From Mycolicibacterium pulveris (lineage in GTDB: Bacteria; Actinomycetota; Actinomycetes; Mycobacteriales; Mycobacteriaceae), in the NCBI RefSeq assembly GCF_010725725.1, contig NZ_AP022599.1:3100001-3164000 (forward strand): a stretch of 64,000 bases of DNA, in the 5' to 3' direction. The position numbers and the translations under genes are program-made. Below are positions 1 through 9,741 of the stretch, piece after piece. Position 1 is the stretch's first letter, and each line of letters begins with the position of its first letter. The notes under the pieces were generated by a model. It made no database searches, was not told where the DNA came from, and saw nothing but the letters and a program-made list of their open reading frames with translations.

Positions 1-1
1 C

Positions 2-406
2 CAGGCCACCCCCGGATCCATCGGCTACGTGGAGAAGGGCTTCGCCGAGCAGGCCGGGGTGCCGTTCGCGGCGATCGACAGCGGCGCGGGCGCGGTGGAG
101 CTGACCGACGAGTCGGCCGGTAAGGCCATCGACGCTGCGACGTTCGCCTCGGAGGGCAACGATCTGGTGCTGGACCTGAACTCGCTGTACGGCACCCAGG
201 AGCCCGGTGCCTACCCGCTGGTGCTGGCCACCTACGAGATCGTCTGCTCGGGTGGCTACGACGCCGACACGTCGGCCGCGGTCAAGTCCTTTCTCACCGC
301 GGCCGCATCCGGGCAGGGCCAATCAGGGCTGCCCGCCGCCGGCTACGTCCCGCTGCCCGACCGGTTCAAGGAGCGGTTGCTGACGGCCGTGGACGCAATA
401 CAGTAG
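2..406 (+). CDS. pstS: Phosphate ABC transporter substrate-binding protein PstS, C-terminal part
   Basis: This is the 3' end of a gene whose start lies outside the window; the reading frame is open from base 2. The visible part has TPGSIGYVE near its beginning, a motif typical of the last lobe of PstS proteins, and ends in [15 protein letters not shown]. PstS is the lipid-anchored, phosphate-binding component that delivers inorganic phosphate to the PstCAB permease outside the membrane. The gene lies 31 bp upstream of pstC on the same strand, so it is probably the first or second gene of a pstS-pstC-pstA-pstB operon. The identification rests on this context plus the motif. The signal peptide and lipobox cannot be seen. 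Confidence 0.88.
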   Translation, partial: QATPGSIGYVEKGFAEQAGVPFAAIDSGAGAVELTDESAGKAIDAATFASEGNDLVLDLNSLYGTQEPGAYPLVLATYEIVCSGGYDADTSAAVKSFLTAAASGQGQSGLPAAGYVPLPDRFKERLLTAVDAIQ

Positions 407-437
407 TCGGGCTGCAACCGATAACGGAGCGGCGAGG

Positions 438-1496
438 ATGGACACCAGATCGATGATTGATGGGGTCGATGTGACAACGCCGAATCCGTCGGACGCAGGT
501 TCCGGCGAGGCGATGGCCCAGCCGTTCGGCGAGCCGGAACCCGTCCCCCTCGATCCGTCGCGAAACGCGAAGGTCCGGTTGGGAGATCGGATTTTCCGCG
601 GGCTCGCGGAAGGTTCGGGCGTCTTCATCGTCGCCCTCATCGCGGCGATCGGCTTCTTCCTGCTGTGGCGGGCTGTCCCGGCGCTGGCCCGCAACGAGGA
701 GAACTTCTTTCTCTACGGCGGCAATTGGATCACCACCGACACCTCGGCCATGCACTTCGGGGTGCTGGACCTGCTGCAGGTGACGGTGTTCGTATCGGTG
801 TTCGCGCTGGTGCTGGCGATGCCGGTGGCGCTGGGTATCGCGATCTTTTTGACGCAGTACGCGCGGCGACGGTTGGCGGGTCCGCTGGCCTACATGGTCG
901 ACCTGCTGGCCGCGGTGCCGTCGATCATCTACGGCGTGTGGGGCCTCTACGTGTTGGCTCCGGTGCTTGCGCCGGCCGCGCAGTGGCTCAACGTCAACCT
1001 GGGTTGGTTGTTCCTGTTCAAGACGGGCACCGCCTCGGTGATCGGCGGCGGGACGATCTTCACCGCGGGCATCGTGCTGGCGGTGATGATCCTGCCGATC
1101 ATCACCGCGGTCACCCGGGAGGTGTTCGTTCAGACGCCGCGCGGCCAGATCGAGGCCGCGCTGGCGCTGGGCGCGACCCGCTGGGAAGTGGTGCGCACCA
1201 CGGTGCTGCCGTTCGGCATGTCGGGCTACATCAGCGGCGGCATGCTCGGCCTGGGCCGTGCGCTGGGCGAGACGATCGCGCTGCTGATCATCCTGCGCGG
1301 CACCCAGGAGGCGTTCGGCTGGTCGCTGTTCGACGGTGGCTTCACCTTCGCCAGCCTGATCGCTTCCGCCGCTTCGGAATTCAACGACCAGTTCAAGGCG
1401 GGCGCCTACATCTCCGCCGGTCTGGTGCTGTTCGTGCTGACGTTCGTGGTGAACTCGCTGGCCCGGGCCGCGGTCGCAGGAAAAGGTGCCAAGTGA
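438..1496 (+). CDS. pstC: Phosphate ABC transporter permease PstC
   Basis: This is a 352-residue integral membrane protein, the usual PstC length. After a hydrophilic N-terminal stretch of about 55 residues it carries around six hydrophobic segments. The inner-membrane permease signature [20 protein letters not shown] contacts the PstB ATPase through the EAA loop. It forms the phosphate channel together with PstA. The ATG at 438 follows GGAGCGGCGAGG, a reasonable ribosome site; an in-frame ATG at 453 is a possible alternative start. The stop codon overlaps the GTG start of pstA by 4 bases (GTGA), indicating translational coupling. Confidence 0.95.
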   Translation: MDTRSMIDGVDVTTPNPSDAGSGEAMAQPFGEPEPVPLDPSRNAKVRLGDRIFRGLAEGSGVFIVALIAAIGFFLLWRAVPALARNEENFFLYGGNWITTDTSAMHFGVLDLLQVTVFVSVFALVLAMPVALGIAIFLTQYARRRLAGPLAYMVDLLAAVPSIIYGVWGLYVLAPVLAPAAQWLNVNLGWLFLFKTGTASVIGGGTIFTAGIVLAVMILPIITAVTREVFVQTPRGQIEAALALGATRWEVVRTTVLPFGMSGYISGGMLGLGRALGETIALLIILRGTQEAFGWSLFDGGFTFASLIASAASEFNDQFKAGAYISAGLVLFVLTFVVNSLARAAVAGKGAK

Positions 1497-2407
1497 CGAC
1501 AACGCTCGATCGGCCGGTGAAGGCCACCACGTTCCAGGGTGTGAGCCTGCGGCGCAAGATCACCAACAACATCGCGACGGTGTTGGTGACGCTGTCGGTG
1601 CTGATCGCGTTGATCCCGCTGCTGTGGGTGCTGTACTCGGTGATCGCCAAGGGCATCAAGGTGATCGCGTCGGCGGAGTGGTGGTGGAATTCGCAGGCGG
1701 GCATGACGGCGTTCATGGCCGGCGGCGGGGCCTACCACGCGATCGTGGGCACGCTGCTGCAGGGCCTGGTGTGCGCGGCCATCTCGATTCCGATCGGTAT
1801 CTTCGTCGCCATCTACCTGGTCGAGTACGGTGGCGGCACCCGGATGGGCAAGCTCACCACGTTCATGGTGGACATCCTCACCGGCGTCCCCTCGATCGTG
1901 GCGGCGCTGTTCATCTACGCGCTGTGGGTTGCCACGCTCGGATTCGAGCGGTCCGGCTTAGCGGTGTCGCTTTCCCTTGTGCTGCTGATGATTCCGGTGA
2001 TCGTGCGCGCCACCGAGGAGATGCTGCGCATCGTGCCGATGGATCTGCGCGAGGCCAGCTACGCGCTCGGTGTTCCGAAGTGGAAAACCATTGTGCGCAT
2101 TGTCGTTCCGACGGCACTGTCGGGCATCGTCACCGGCATCATGCTGGCGCTGGCGCGGGTGATGGGCGAGACCGCACCGCTGCTGATCCTCGTCGGCTAC
2201 AGCCAGGCCATCAACTTCGACATGTTCAGCGGGTTCATGGGGTCGCTACCCGGCATGATGTATGACCAGACCTCGGCGGGCGCAGGCGCCAACCCGGTGC
2301 CCACCGACCGGCTCTGGGGTGCCGCCCTGACGCTGATCCTGCTGATCGCCGTTCTCAACGTGGGCGCGCGCCTGCTGGCAAAGCTGTTCGCGCCCAAGAA
2401 GGTTTAG
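1493..2407 (+). CDS. pstA: Phosphate ABC transporter permease PstA
   Basis: This is a 304-residue membrane permease beginning with GTG at 1493 ([15 protein letters not shown]), inside the pstC stop codon. The reading frame stays open far upstream, but that region overlaps pstC, so the GTGA junction is the sensible start. It shows about six hydrophobic segments and the EAA-type motif [20 protein letters not shown]. It pairs with PstC to form the phosphate-conducting pore driven by PstB. Nine bases separate its stop from pstB. It is the third gene of the pst operon. Confidence 0.95.
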   Translation: MTTTLDRPVKATTFQGVSLRRKITNNIATVLVTLSVLIALIPLLWVLYSVIAKGIKVIASAEWWWNSQAGMTAFMAGGGAYHAIVGTLLQGLVCAAISIPIGIFVAIYLVEYGGGTRMGKLTTFMVDILTGVPSIVAALFIYALWVATLGFERSGLAVSLSLVLLMIPVIVRATEEMLRIVPMDLREASYALGVPKWKTIVRIVVPTALSGIVTGIMLALARVMGETAPLLILVGYSQAINFDMFSGFMGSLPGMMYDQTSAGAGANPVPTDRLWGAALTLILLIAVLNVGARLLAKLFAPKKV

Positions 2408-2416
2408 GAGCCTGAC

Positions 2417-3193
2417 ATGGCAAAGCGGTTGGACCTCAAAGACGTCAACATCTACTACGGTGCCTTCCACGCCGTCGCCGACGTGTCGCTGGCCGTTCCG
2501 CCGCGCAACGTGACCGCGTTCATCGGCCCGTCGGGCTGCGGCAAGTCCACTGTGCTGCGGACGCTCAACCGGATGCACGAGGTGATCCCCGGCGCCCGCG
2601 TCGAAGGATCCGTGCTGCTCGACGGGGAGAACATCTACGGCGCGGGCGTCGACCCGGTCGGGGTCCGCAAGACCATCGGGATGGTGTTCCAACGGCCGAA
2701 TCCGTTCCCCACCATGTCGATTCGTGACAACGTGGTGGCCGGCCTCAAGTTGCAGGGCGTGCGCAACAAGAAGACGCTCGACGAGGTCGCCGAACGCTCG
2801 CTGCGCGGGGCGAACCTGTGGACCGAGGTGAAGGACCGGCTCGACAAGCCCGGTGGCGGCCTTTCGGGCGGCCAGCAGCAGCGGCTGTGCATCGCCCGCG
2901 CCATCGCGGTGCAACCCGACGTGCTGCTGATGGACGAACCGTGCTCGGCCCTCGATCCGATTTCCACGCTGGCGATCGAGGAGCTGATCGCAACGCTGAA
3001 ACAGGAATTCACCATCGTCATCGTCACGCACAACATGCAGCAGGCCGCCCGGGTGAGCGATCAGACCGCGTTCTTCAACCTCGAGGCCACCGGTAAACCG
3101 GGCCGGCTGATCGAGATCGACGACACCGAGAAGATCTTCTCCAACCCGAGCAAGAAGGCCACCGAGGACTACATCTCCGGCCGCTTCGGCTGA
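2417..3193 (+). CDS. pstB: Phosphate ABC transporter ATP-binding protein PstB
   Basis: This is a 258-residue ABC ATPase. The Walker A motif GPSGCGKST lies near residue 38, the signature LSGGQQQR near residue 150, the Walker B/catalytic segment [13 protein letters not shown] follows, and the switch histidine is in [10 protein letters not shown]. The C-terminal part ([16 protein letters not shown]) is typical of PstB. It energises phosphate import by PstC/PstA. The M. tuberculosis counterpart at this position is phoT (Rv0820), which is likewise followed by a convergent phoU-type gene. The ATG at 2417 is preceded by AGGAGCC. Confidence 0.96.
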   Translation: MAKRLDLKDVNIYYGAFHAVADVSLAVPPRNVTAFIGPSGCGKSTVLRTLNRMHEVIPGARVEGSVLLDGENIYGAGVDPVGVRKTIGMVFQRPNPFPTMSIRDNVVAGLKLQGVRNKKTLDEVAERSLRGANLWTEVKDRLDKPGGGLSGGQQQRLCIARAIAVQPDVLLMDEPCSALDPISTLAIEELIATLKQEFTIVIVTHNMQQAARVSDQTAFFNLEATGKPGRLIEIDDTEKIFSNPSKKATEDYISGRFG

Positions 3194-3214
3194 TCCCGCC
3201 GCGAGGGTGCGTCC

Positions 3215-3245
3215 TCATCCGCTGAGCGCGGCGCGTCGCGGATGA
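3215..3245. terminator. Inverted repeat between pstB and phoU
   Basis: TCATCCGC (3215-3222) and GCGGATGA (3238-3245) form a perfect 8-bp stem with a GC-rich 15-base loop. The element lies in the 84-bp gap between two convergent genes, which suits a bidirectional terminator. There is no T-run after the stem, as is common in mycobacteria. The function is inferred. Confidence 0.5.
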
Positions 3246-3277
3246 AACCGCACAGTCGGCGGGAGACCCGACGACGA

Positions 3278-3946
3278 TCAGCGCGACGCCGGCAGGTCTT
3301 CCTCGTCGGGGTGTTTGCCGGTGACCTGGAAGATCACCCGGCGGGCCACCTCGACCGCGTGGTCGGCGAAGCGCTCGTAGAACCGGCCGAGCAGCGTCAC
3401 GTCGACGGCCGCGGCCACGCCGTGCTTCCACTCGCGATCCATCAGCACCGTGAACAGATGCCGGTGCAGGTCGTCCATCGCGTCGTCTTCTTCTTGGATG
3501 CGGGCGGCCTTCTCCGGATCACGCGTGACCAGCACCTCTTGCGCGCTGTTACCCAGTTCGACTGCCACCCGGCCCATTTCGGCGAAGTAGCCGTTGACCT
3601 CCTCGGGCAGCGCGTGCTGCGGGTGGCGGCGCCGCGCGATCTTGGCGACGTGCAGGGCCAGCGCGCCCATCCGGTCGACGTCGGCGACGATCTGAATGGA
3701 GCCGACGATGGCGCGCAGATCACCGGCAACCGGCGCCTGCAGAGCAAGCAGCACGAACGCCGCTTCCTCTGCCCGCGCGCTCATCGCGGCGATCTGTTCG
3801 TGGTCGGTGATCACCTGCTCGGCCAGCACCAGATCGGCTTGCAGCAGGGCCTGGGTCGCGCGTTCCATCGCAGCGCCTGCCAGCCCGCACATCTCGCCGA
3901 GCTGCGCCGTCAAGGCATCCAGTTGCTCGTGGTACGCGGTACGCAT
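3278..3946 (-). CDS. phoU: Phosphate signalling regulator PhoU (PhoY family)
   Basis: This is a 222-residue all-helical protein with two PhoU-type halves. It starts [20 protein letters not shown] and contains [16 protein letters not shown] in the first half and [16 protein letters not shown] in the second. PhoU proteins link the Pst transporter to the SenX3-RegX3 two-component system and keep the phosphate-starvation response off when phosphate is plentiful. The open frame continues three codons upstream (MAG). The ATG at 3946 is preferred because the M. tuberculosis homologue PhoY2 (Rv0821c), as recalled, begins MRTVYH. It is convergent with the pst operon rather than part of it. Confidence 0.93.
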   Translation of the reverse strand: MRTAYHEQLDALTAQLGEMCGLAGAAMERATQALLQADLVLAEQVITDHEQIAAMSARAEEAAFVLLALQAPVAGDLRAIVGSIQIVADVDRMGALALHVAKIARRRHPQHALPEEVNGYFAEMGRVAVELGNSAQEVLVTRDPEKAARIQEEDDAMDDLHRHLFTVLMDREWKHGVAAAVDVTLLGRFYERFADHAVEVARRVIFQVTGKHPDEEDLPASR

Positions 3947-4026
3947 ACCCGCCACCCTACGGTCTTTTCGGCCCGGGCGTCACGCGCGAAGCGGTGAACG
4001 ACAGGTGAATCCGACCTGGCAAACAG

Positions 4027-6096
4027 CTAATCGCAGGTGGTGTCGGCCGCGTTGGTGACGGCCAGGTCGTCTGGCAGCGCGGTCGGTGTGCTGTTGGTGC
4101 CGCGCACGACATGGACCTGCACGGGGGAGCCGCTCGGCGATGGTGTGTGCACCGAGTTGAAGTCGTTGCCGAGCACCACCTGGACGATGTCGCCCTTGCC
4201 CGTCACCCGCTCGATGGTCGGGTTGGCGAACGCCGAGGCCACCGTCGCGGCGGCTTCCTCGTTCCCCGGTGAGAAGAACACCGTCGTCTCGTCCAGCGGG
4301 CCCGGGTAGTCGTCGGGCGTCGTGACGTTGAAGCCGTGGGTCTGCAGCGCGCTGGCGGCGCTGGCGGCCAGACCGCTGCGGCCCGTGGAGTTCGACACCT
4401 GCACGGTGATGTCCTGCGGATTGGTGGTGACCGCATTGACCAGCTCGCTGGATTCGAAGGCGCCCTGGCCCGGTGTCTGGCTCATCAAGTCGGTCGACGA
4501 CTCGGGTGCGCCCGGCACCGGGGTGTTGTCGGCGTTGCGCTCCTTGGGCAGTGGTTCGTCGTTGATGATCGCGTCGAAGATCGCCCTGGTGTCTTCCTCG
4601 CGCAGGTGCTCGTTGCCCCACTCGTCCATGTAACCGGTGGTCGGCACGGTCAGAAATGTGATGCGACCGGCCGCGATGCCCTGGATCGACTGCCCGAGCG
4701 TGACAAGGTCCTTGGTGTCCATGTTGTCGACGTAACTGTCGTTGATGAACATGTTGACCACGTTGTTGAGCTTGGACAGCGAGAAGAACACTTCCTTGGA
4801 GATCAGCGAGCGCAACAACGAGGACAAGAACAGCTGTTGACGCTTGATCCGCCCGTAGTCACCGTTGCCTTCGGTGGTGATCTGCCGGGCGCGTACGTAC
4901 TGCAGCGCGGTTTGACCGTCGACGATCTGACGCCCCGCCCGCGGTAGCACCGTGCCGACCTCGTAGTCCTCAAGCGGGGTGGTGCTGCATACCTCGACGC
5001 CGCCGAGCGCGTCGACCATCTTGGAGAAACCGGCGAAATCCACTGCCATGAACCGGTTTATCGACAGCCCGGAGATCTTCTGGATGACCTTCACCAGGCA
5101 CTTGGGCCCGCCGACGGCGTAGGCCGAGTTCAGCTTGTACTCGGTGTAGACCTTCTCGGCCCCGTACATGGGTGAGTCCGGGTCGGTGATCGGTCCGTAC
5201 TCGCGGGTGTGCGGATCCCACGGTTCGCACTGCATCGGTTCGATCTCGAGGTCACGGGGAAACGACACCCCGACGACGCGTTCGCGGTTGGCGGGGATGT
5301 TCACCAGCATCACGGTGTCCGAGCGGGCGCCGGCGGCGTCTTCGGGGGTGCCCGCGCCGATTTCGCTGTTCTCTCCCAGCCGGCTGTCCACCCCGACGAT
5401 CAAAAAGTTCTCGTCGCCGAACTGCGCGTTCGGGTCGACGATGTCGCGGGAATCGGGATCCAGCGCCGAGATCCGGTTGAGCATGTTGTTCTTCGTGGTC
5501 TGCCACTGCCACGCCCCGCCGGTGAGGACCAGCGCCAGCACCGCCATCGCCGCTGCGGCCACCCGACCCGCCATCATCGTGGAGCGCAGGGCCCGGCGAC
5601 GATTCGGCCGGTCGGGCCGGTCGCTGCCGCGCCGGGCGACGACGTGCGCTGGCGCCACCCGGCGGTGCCTGCGGACCGCGGACAGATCCGGCAGGTCCGG
5701 TGAGCGCAACTGGACGGCCGGAATGATTTCGGTGTCGTGCTCGTCGTCCGGCAGCGGCCGCGGCTCTTCGGTGTCGGGTACCGCTGCGATGATCTCGGTG
5801 ACCGGTGCCGGTTCGTCGGGTTCGGCGCGGCGGCGCCGCAACTTTTCGGGCACGGCGGTGTCGCCCCGGACGCGGGCGATCAGGTCGGCGACGGTGATGC
5901 CGTCCGTGTGGCTTCCGGGGCCCGGCCCGGCGCCATCGCCGCGTCCAGCTCGGCTTCTGCGTTCCCACGGCGCGGCGCCTGGTTTCGGGCGGGCGCTTCG
6001 GGTAAGCCATCGGTTGTCGTCGGCGGGATGGCCGGACTCCGACGAACCACGGGGGCCAGGAGTGGCATCAGCACCAGGGCTGTCGCCGTCACTCAT
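4027..6096 (-). CDS. LytR-CpsA-Psr (LCP) family cell-wall ligase with LytR C-terminal domain
   Basis: This is a 689-residue protein corresponding in position to M. tuberculosis Rv0822c. An N-terminal cytoplasmic region of about 170 residues, rich in Pro, Asp and Arg, is followed by one transmembrane helix (VAAAAMAVLALVLTGG). The LCP domain contains DTVMLVNIPANRERVVGVSFPRD-like text, the conserved arginines of SFPRD, and LNSAYAVGG. A C-terminal LytR_C domain includes ITVQVSNSTGRSGLA. LCP proteins transfer undecaprenyl-linked polymers to peptidoglycan; in mycobacteria this means joining arabinogalactan to it. ATG 6096 (MSDGDSPGAD) was chosen. The frame is open further upstream into the dus gene, but that extension is an antisense-type artefact of high GC. 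Confidence 0.9.
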   Translation of the reverse strand: MSDGDSPGADATPGPRGSSESGHPADDNRWLTRSARPKPGAAPWERRSRAGRGDGAGPGPGSHTDGITVADLIARVRGDTAVPEKLRRRRAEPDEPAPVTEIIAAVPDTEEPRPLPDDEHDTEIIPAVQLRSPDLPDLSAVRRHRRVAPAHVVARRGSDRPDRPNRRRALRSTMMAGRVAAAAMAVLALVLTGGAWQWQTTKNNMLNRISALDPDSRDIVDPNAQFGDENFLIVGVDSRLGENSEIGAGTPEDAAGARSDTVMLVNIPANRERVVGVSFPRDLEIEPMQCEPWDPHTREYGPITDPDSPMYGAEKVYTEYKLNSAYAVGGPKCLVKVIQKISGLSINRFMAVDFAGFSKMVDALGGVEVCSTTPLEDYEVGTVLPRAGRQIVDGQTALQYVRARQITTEGNGDYGRIKRQQLFLSSLLRSLISKEVFFSLSKLNNVVNMFINDSYVDNMDTKDLVTLGQSIQGIAAGRITFLTVPTTGYMDEWGNEHLREEDTRAIFDAIINDEPLPKERNADNTPVPGAPESSTDLMSQTPGQGAFESSELVNAVTTNPQDITVQVSNSTGRSGLAASAASALQTHGFNVTTPDDYPGPLDETTVFFSPGNEEAAATVASAFANPTIERVTGKGDIVQVVLGNDFNSVHTPSPSGSPVQVHVVRGTNSTPTALPDDLAVTNAADTTCD

Positions 6097-6295
6097 GATC
6101 CCACCGGCCTCCGACCCATAGTCGCCGCACACTTTGCGCATGAACGTCCGCGGTGCCGCATGCCGTGTGCCAGCACTCGCGGGGCTCCGATCGGAGCCCA
6201 TACCGAACAAGTTCCATATCGTACTGAGACATCCTGAGAGTTGTGATGTCGGAGTCGTCTCAGTATCGAGACAACTTCGAGACGCCCGAGCCGGC

Positions 6296-7456
6296 TCAGC
6301 CCCCCGAATGCATGACCTCGGCACCGGCGGGAACCGTGCAGTCGTCGGGATCGGCCAGCCAGCCCTCGGGTAACGCCACGGATGCCGAGGAACCCTGACG
6401 GCCACGGGGGCCCTGCGCCGCGGCGGGGAAAGGCACGTCCGCATCGAGCTGGCCGAGCAGATCTTCGAGCTCTGCAACCGTCTTGACCAGCGCCAACGCT
6501 CGCCGAAGCTCGGCACCGGCCGGAAATCCGTGCAGGTACCACGCCACGTGCTTGCGGATGTCGCGCATCCCCTTGTCCTCGCCGAAGTGGGCGGCCAACA
6601 AGTCGCCGTGGCGCAGCAGGATCTCGGCGACCTCACCCAGGTTCGGCGGGGTCGGCAGCGGTTTGCCGCTGAAGGCCGCCGACAACTCGGCGAACAGCCA
6701 CGGGCGGCCCAGGCAGCCGCGCCCGATGACGACCCCGTCGCACCCGGTCGAAGCCATCATGGCCAGCGCGTCCTCGGCCTCGAAGATGTCGCCGTTGCCC
6801 AGCACGGGAACGTCGGTGACGTGCTCTTTCAGCGCGGTGATGTGCTGCCAGTCCGCTTTGCCGGAGTACCGCTGGGCCGCGGTGCGGGCGTGCAGCGCGA
6901 CGGCGGCCGCGCCTTCCTCGGCGGCGATGCGCCCGGCGTCGAGAAAGGTGTGATGTTCGTCATCGATGCCGACGCGGAACTTCACGGTGACCGGGATGTC
7001 GGTGTTGTTCGTCGCGGCCACGGCGGCCTTGATGATCTGGCCGAACAGCTTGCGCTTGAACGGCAGCGCGGCCCCTCCGCCGCGCCGGGTGACCTTGGGC
7101 ACCGGGCAGCCGAAGTTCATGTCGATGTGGTCGGCCAGGCCTTCGTCGGCGATCATCTTGGCCGCGTCGTATGTGTACTTCGGATCCACGGAGTACAGCT
7201 GCAGCGACCGCGGCGACTCGTCGGGGCCGAACGTCACCATGTGCATGGTGGCCGGGTGACGCTCGACGAGCGCCCGCGCGGTGACCATCTCGCAGACGTA
7301 GAGCCCGCTGACCGTCCCGGCGCGCGCGATCTCGAGCTCGCGGCACAGGGTGCGGAAGGCCACGTTCGTCACGCCGGCCATCGGGGCCAGCACGACCGGG
7401 CTGGCCAGCCGGATGTCGCCGATGCTCAGCGAGCGGGTTTCGGCTGCAACGGTCAT
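6296..7456 (-). CDS. dus: tRNA-dihydrouridine synthase (Dus family)
   Basis: This is a 386-residue flavoprotein that reduces uridines in the D-loop of tRNA using FMN and NAD(P)H. The N-terminal TIM barrel begins SPVVLAPMAGVTNVAFR, the Dus signature. It continues with DHIDMNFGCPVPKVTRRGGG, which carries the active-site cysteine, and GNGDIFEAEDALAMMASTGCDGVVIGRG for FMN phosphate binding. It matches Rv0823c in position. ATG 7456 (MTVAAETRSLS) was chosen; the frame runs further upstream into desA1. It starts 4 bases after the desA1 stop on the same strand, so the two are probably co-transcribed. Confidence 0.93.
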   Translation of the reverse strand: MTVAAETRSLSIGDIRLASPVVLAPMAGVTNVAFRTLCRELEIARAGTVSGLYVCEMVTARALVERHPATMHMVTFGPDESPRSLQLYSVDPKYTYDAAKMIADEGLADHIDMNFGCPVPKVTRRGGGAALPFKRKLFGQIIKAAVAATNNTDIPVTVKFRVGIDDEHHTFLDAGRIAAEEGAAAVALHARTAAQRYSGKADWQHITALKEHVTDVPVLGNGDIFEAEDALAMMASTGCDGVVIGRGCLGRPWLFAELSAAFSGKPLPTPPNLGEVAEILLRHGDLLAAHFGEDKGMRDIRKHVAWYLHGFPAGAELRRALALVKTVAELEDLLGQLDADVPFPAAAQGPRGRQGSSASVALPEGWLADPDDCTVPAGAEVMHSGG

Positions 7457-7460
7457 GCGG

Positions 7461-8456
7461 TCACGACGACCTTGCGAGCACCCTCTGCGCGGTGAGCTTC
7501 TCGGCCTTGCGGGCCTCGCGTTCGAGGCGGCGCTGCTTGGAGATCTCGAACTTGTCGCAGGCCTCCTCGAGTTCCTCGACCAGCTTGCCGAGGTCGTCAC
7601 GCATCCGCGCGGCCTCGCCGGTGAAGTCCTCGCGTTCGAAGATGCGCCACCTCTTCAGCACCGGCATCACGACGTCATCCAGGTGGATGCGCGGGTCGTA
7701 GACGCCGCCGACCGCGATGATCACGGCCTTGCGGCGGAACTCCGGCACCGTGAACCCTGGCATCTTGAAGTTGCGCAGCACCCGGTGCAGCGAGTGCATC
7801 GCCTGGTCGGGGGCGATCTCGAAGCCGGCCTCGGAGACGTCGCGGTAGAAGATCATGTGCAGGTTCTCATCGGCGGAGACCCGGGCCAGCAGCTGGTCGG
7901 CGACGGTCTCGTTGCAGGCCTTGCCGGTGTTGCGATGCGATACGCGGGTGGCCAGCTCCTGGAACGTCACGTAGATGACCGAGTCGAAGAGGCTCTCGGC
8001 GAACAGGTCGCCCTGTTGGTTCTGGCCAGGGGAGAAGCCGCGGGTGACCTGCTCGAGACGCAACTGCTCGAGCTGCACCGGGTCGACAGCGCGGGTGACG
8101 ACCAGATAGTCGCGCAGCGCGATGCCGTGGCGGTTCTCCTCAGCGGTCCAGCGGTTGACCCACTGGCCCCAGGCCCCGTCCATGCCGAAGTTCATCGCGA
8201 TCTCGCGGTGATAGGAGGGGAGGTTGTCCTCGGTGAGCAGGTTCTGAACCATCGCGACCTGAGCGAGCTCAGAAAGCTTCGCCTCCTCGGGGTCCCAGTC
8301 CTTGCCGCCGAGGGCGTAGTAGTTCTTCCCGTCGGACCACGGGATGTAATCGTGCGGGTTCCAATCCTTCTGCATCGACAGGTGCCGGTTGAGATTCTTC
8401 TCCACGACGGGCTCGAGTTCACGCAGGAGGTGGAGGTCGGTCAGGTTCTCGTGCAT
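7461..8456 (-). CDS. desA1: Acyl-ACP desaturase DesA1
   Basis: This is a 331-residue ferritin-like soluble desaturase. It carries the two diiron ligand motifs WTAEENRHG and SADENLHM that define the plant-type stearoyl-ACP desaturase fold. In mycobacteria DesA1 introduces a double bond during synthesis of the meromycolate chain of mycolic acids and is essential. The ATG at 8456 (MHENLTDLHLLREL) follows a strong ribosome site, GGAGGGG, 7 bases upstream. The upstream region carries repeated TATCTG(TG)TAC elements, described separately. The order desA1-dus-LCP matches M. tuberculosis Rv0824c-Rv0822c. Confidence 0.95.
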   Translation of the reverse strand: MHENLTDLHLLRELEPVVEKNLNRHLSMQKDWNPHDYIPWSDGKNYYALGGKDWDPEEAKLSELAQVAMVQNLLTEDNLPSYHREIAMNFGMDGAWGQWVNRWTAEENRHGIALRDYLVVTRAVDPVQLEQLRLEQVTRGFSPGQNQQGDLFAESLFDSVIYVTFQELATRVSHRNTGKACNETVADQLLARVSADENLHMIFYRDVSEAGFEIAPDQAMHSLHRVLRNFKMPGFTVPEFRRKAVIIAVGGVYDPRIHLDDVVMPVLKRWRIFEREDFTGEAARMRDDLGKLVEELEEACDKFEISKQRRLEREARKAEKLTAQRVLARSS

Positions 8457-8468
8457 GGCCCCTCCAGT

Positions 8469-8507
8469 TATCTGTACCTGTAAGTAGCAGTCAGAGTATC
8501 TGTGTAC
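8469..8507 (-). promoter_or_regulatory. desA1 upstream region with paired direct repeats
   Basis: Read on the plus strand, TATCTGTAC (8469-8477) and TATCTGTGTAC (8497-8507) are near-copies 28 bp apart, directly upstream of the desA1 ribosome site. A TetR-type regulator, MadR, is known to control desA1 in mycobacteria. I infer, but cannot prove, that these repeats belong to its operator or the promoter. Confidence 0.4.
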
Positions 8508-8657
8508 CCCGGTGACATTCAAGTTACGCAGCGGCCCTGTCACATCTGCATCACAAGGCTCTTCTGCAGGCGGTACGATGCGTCTCAACGCCCAGCGAGC
8601 AAATCGCTCGGCGCGACGGCAGCACACGCGACGACGCGGAGGTTCTCGAGCTTGAAG

Positions 8658-9104
8658 ATGGTCAGGGTTGTGGCGAGCGCTGTCGCCGCAGCATCGGTGG
8701 CCGGCAGCGCCCTTTTCGCAGGGGCGGGGGTCGCCGAGGCCAATCCGCCCGATGTGGTCAACCGCACCTATCAGGACGCCAAGAGGATTATCCAGCGGTC
8801 AGGCGGAAAAGCCGTAGTGGCGACCCGTACCGGCAATGCACTGGCCGAGTCGAGGTGCTTGGTCACCAACGCGTGGGAGGCCGCGGTTCGCCGGCCCAAC
8901 CGGCGCGGCCGTCCGGTGGCCAACAAAGACATCATGGTCGCGCTGAACTGTAACGGCGAGCTGGCCGCGGCGGGCACGGCAGGAAACTCGGCAGCCAGCC
9001 CCGCCGGGCGGGCGGCAAAGGAAGAGCAGCAGCGCAAGGCGGAGAAGGCCGCCAGGGACAGGGCCGCGCGGCAGGCCGCCGCCGCCCGGCAGGCTCAGCA
9101 ATAG
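8658..9104 (+). CDS. Secreted PASTA-like protein 1 of 3
   Basis: This is a 148-residue protein with a clear signal peptide (MVRVVASAVAAASVAGSALFAGAGVAEA, cleavage expected after AEA). The mature part, PPDVVNRTYQDAKRIIQRSGG, resembles a PASTA domain: D-V-V followed by Y/DA and an amphipathic helix. Two cysteines occur in SRCLVTNAWEA and LNCNGEL, and probably form a disulfide. The C-terminal 45 residues are a charged Lys/Arg/Ala/Gln helix unlike the acidic tails of its two downstream paralogues. The ATG at 8658 begins the signal sequence; the frame is open upstream without coding character. The precise function is unknown. PASTA folds usually bind peptidoglycan or lipid II, which would place it in the cell envelope. 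Confidence 0.75.
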   Translation: MVRVVASAVAAASVAGSALFAGAGVAEANPPDVVNRTYQDAKRIIQRSGGKAVVATRTGNALAESRCLVTNAWEAAVRRPNRRGRPVANKDIMVALNCNGELAAAGTAGNSAASPAGRAAKEEQQRKAEKAARDRAARQAAAARQAQQ

Positions 9105-9242
9105 GCTCGGGTCGCCCGGCGCACGTCAGCGTCTGATTTCCGCCGATGGACCGGCCGCTCGAGTGGCGGCTCACTCCTTACCGCCATACGATTTCCAGTA
9201 TCGGTCCGGCGGTGTTGCCTGGGCGTTTGGAGGCCGGCAGAC

Positions 9243-9641
9243 GTGAACAAGCTCATAGCTTTCGGAACAGGACCCATGTTCGTCGCCGCGATGGGGTGCG
9301 CGGTCATGGTGGGCGCCGACGTGGCGAGCGCCGAGCCAGATGTGGTGGGCCAGAAATATTCGGATGCGACGACGGCGATCAAGAACAGCGGGGGCACCGC
9401 CGTCGTCGCCTCCCGGGTGGGTGACCGGCTTTCGGAGGACGACTGCATCGTCACCAACGCCTGGGAGGCGTCATTCGTGCGCGACGGCAGCGCCGACAGC
9501 GGCGAGGTGATGCTGTCGCTGAACTGCAACGGTGACTACGCGACGGCAACCGAACCCGGCGCCTCCGTGCAACACCCGCTGGGCCGGGACGCCATGGCCG
9601 CGGATGAAGAAGAAGCCGCCGAGGAAGCCCCGAGTTCCTGA
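9243..9641 (+). CDS. Secreted PASTA-like protein 2 of 3
   Basis: This is a 132-residue paralogue of the preceding gene, starting with GTG at 9243. A signal peptide (KLIAFGTGPMFVAAMGCAVMVGADVASA) precedes a PASTA-like domain beginning EPDVVGQKYSDATTAIKNSGG. The two cysteines are at equivalent places, in DDCIVTNAWEA and LNCNGDY. The C-terminus is GASVQHPLGRD followed by a short acidic tail (EEEAAEEAPSS). The block GASVQHPLGR is shared with the third copy but not the first, so copies 2 and 3 are the closest pair. Function is unknown; an exported cell-envelope role is inferred. Confidence 0.75.
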   Translation: MNKLIAFGTGPMFVAAMGCAVMVGADVASAEPDVVGQKYSDATTAIKNSGGTAVVASRVGDRLSEDDCIVTNAWEASFVRDGSADSGEVMLSLNCNGDYATATEPGASVQHPLGRDAMAADEEEAAEEAPSS

Positions 9642-9741
9642 CCGTCGATGGCGCTCAATGGCCCGTCGCCACAACATAATTAACACAATGTCAACGTAGC
9701 CGTCCGACGGCGTTCACATCGCGGCGCCAAAGTAGTCGGCG

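Noticed and set aside
366..1502. Long antisense frame opposite pstC (378 codons), rich in Arg, His, Gln and Asp
   Set aside because: It is a typical GC-rich shadow: composition is Arg/His/Gln-heavy, no domain or ribosome site, and it lies fully opposite a well supported permease.
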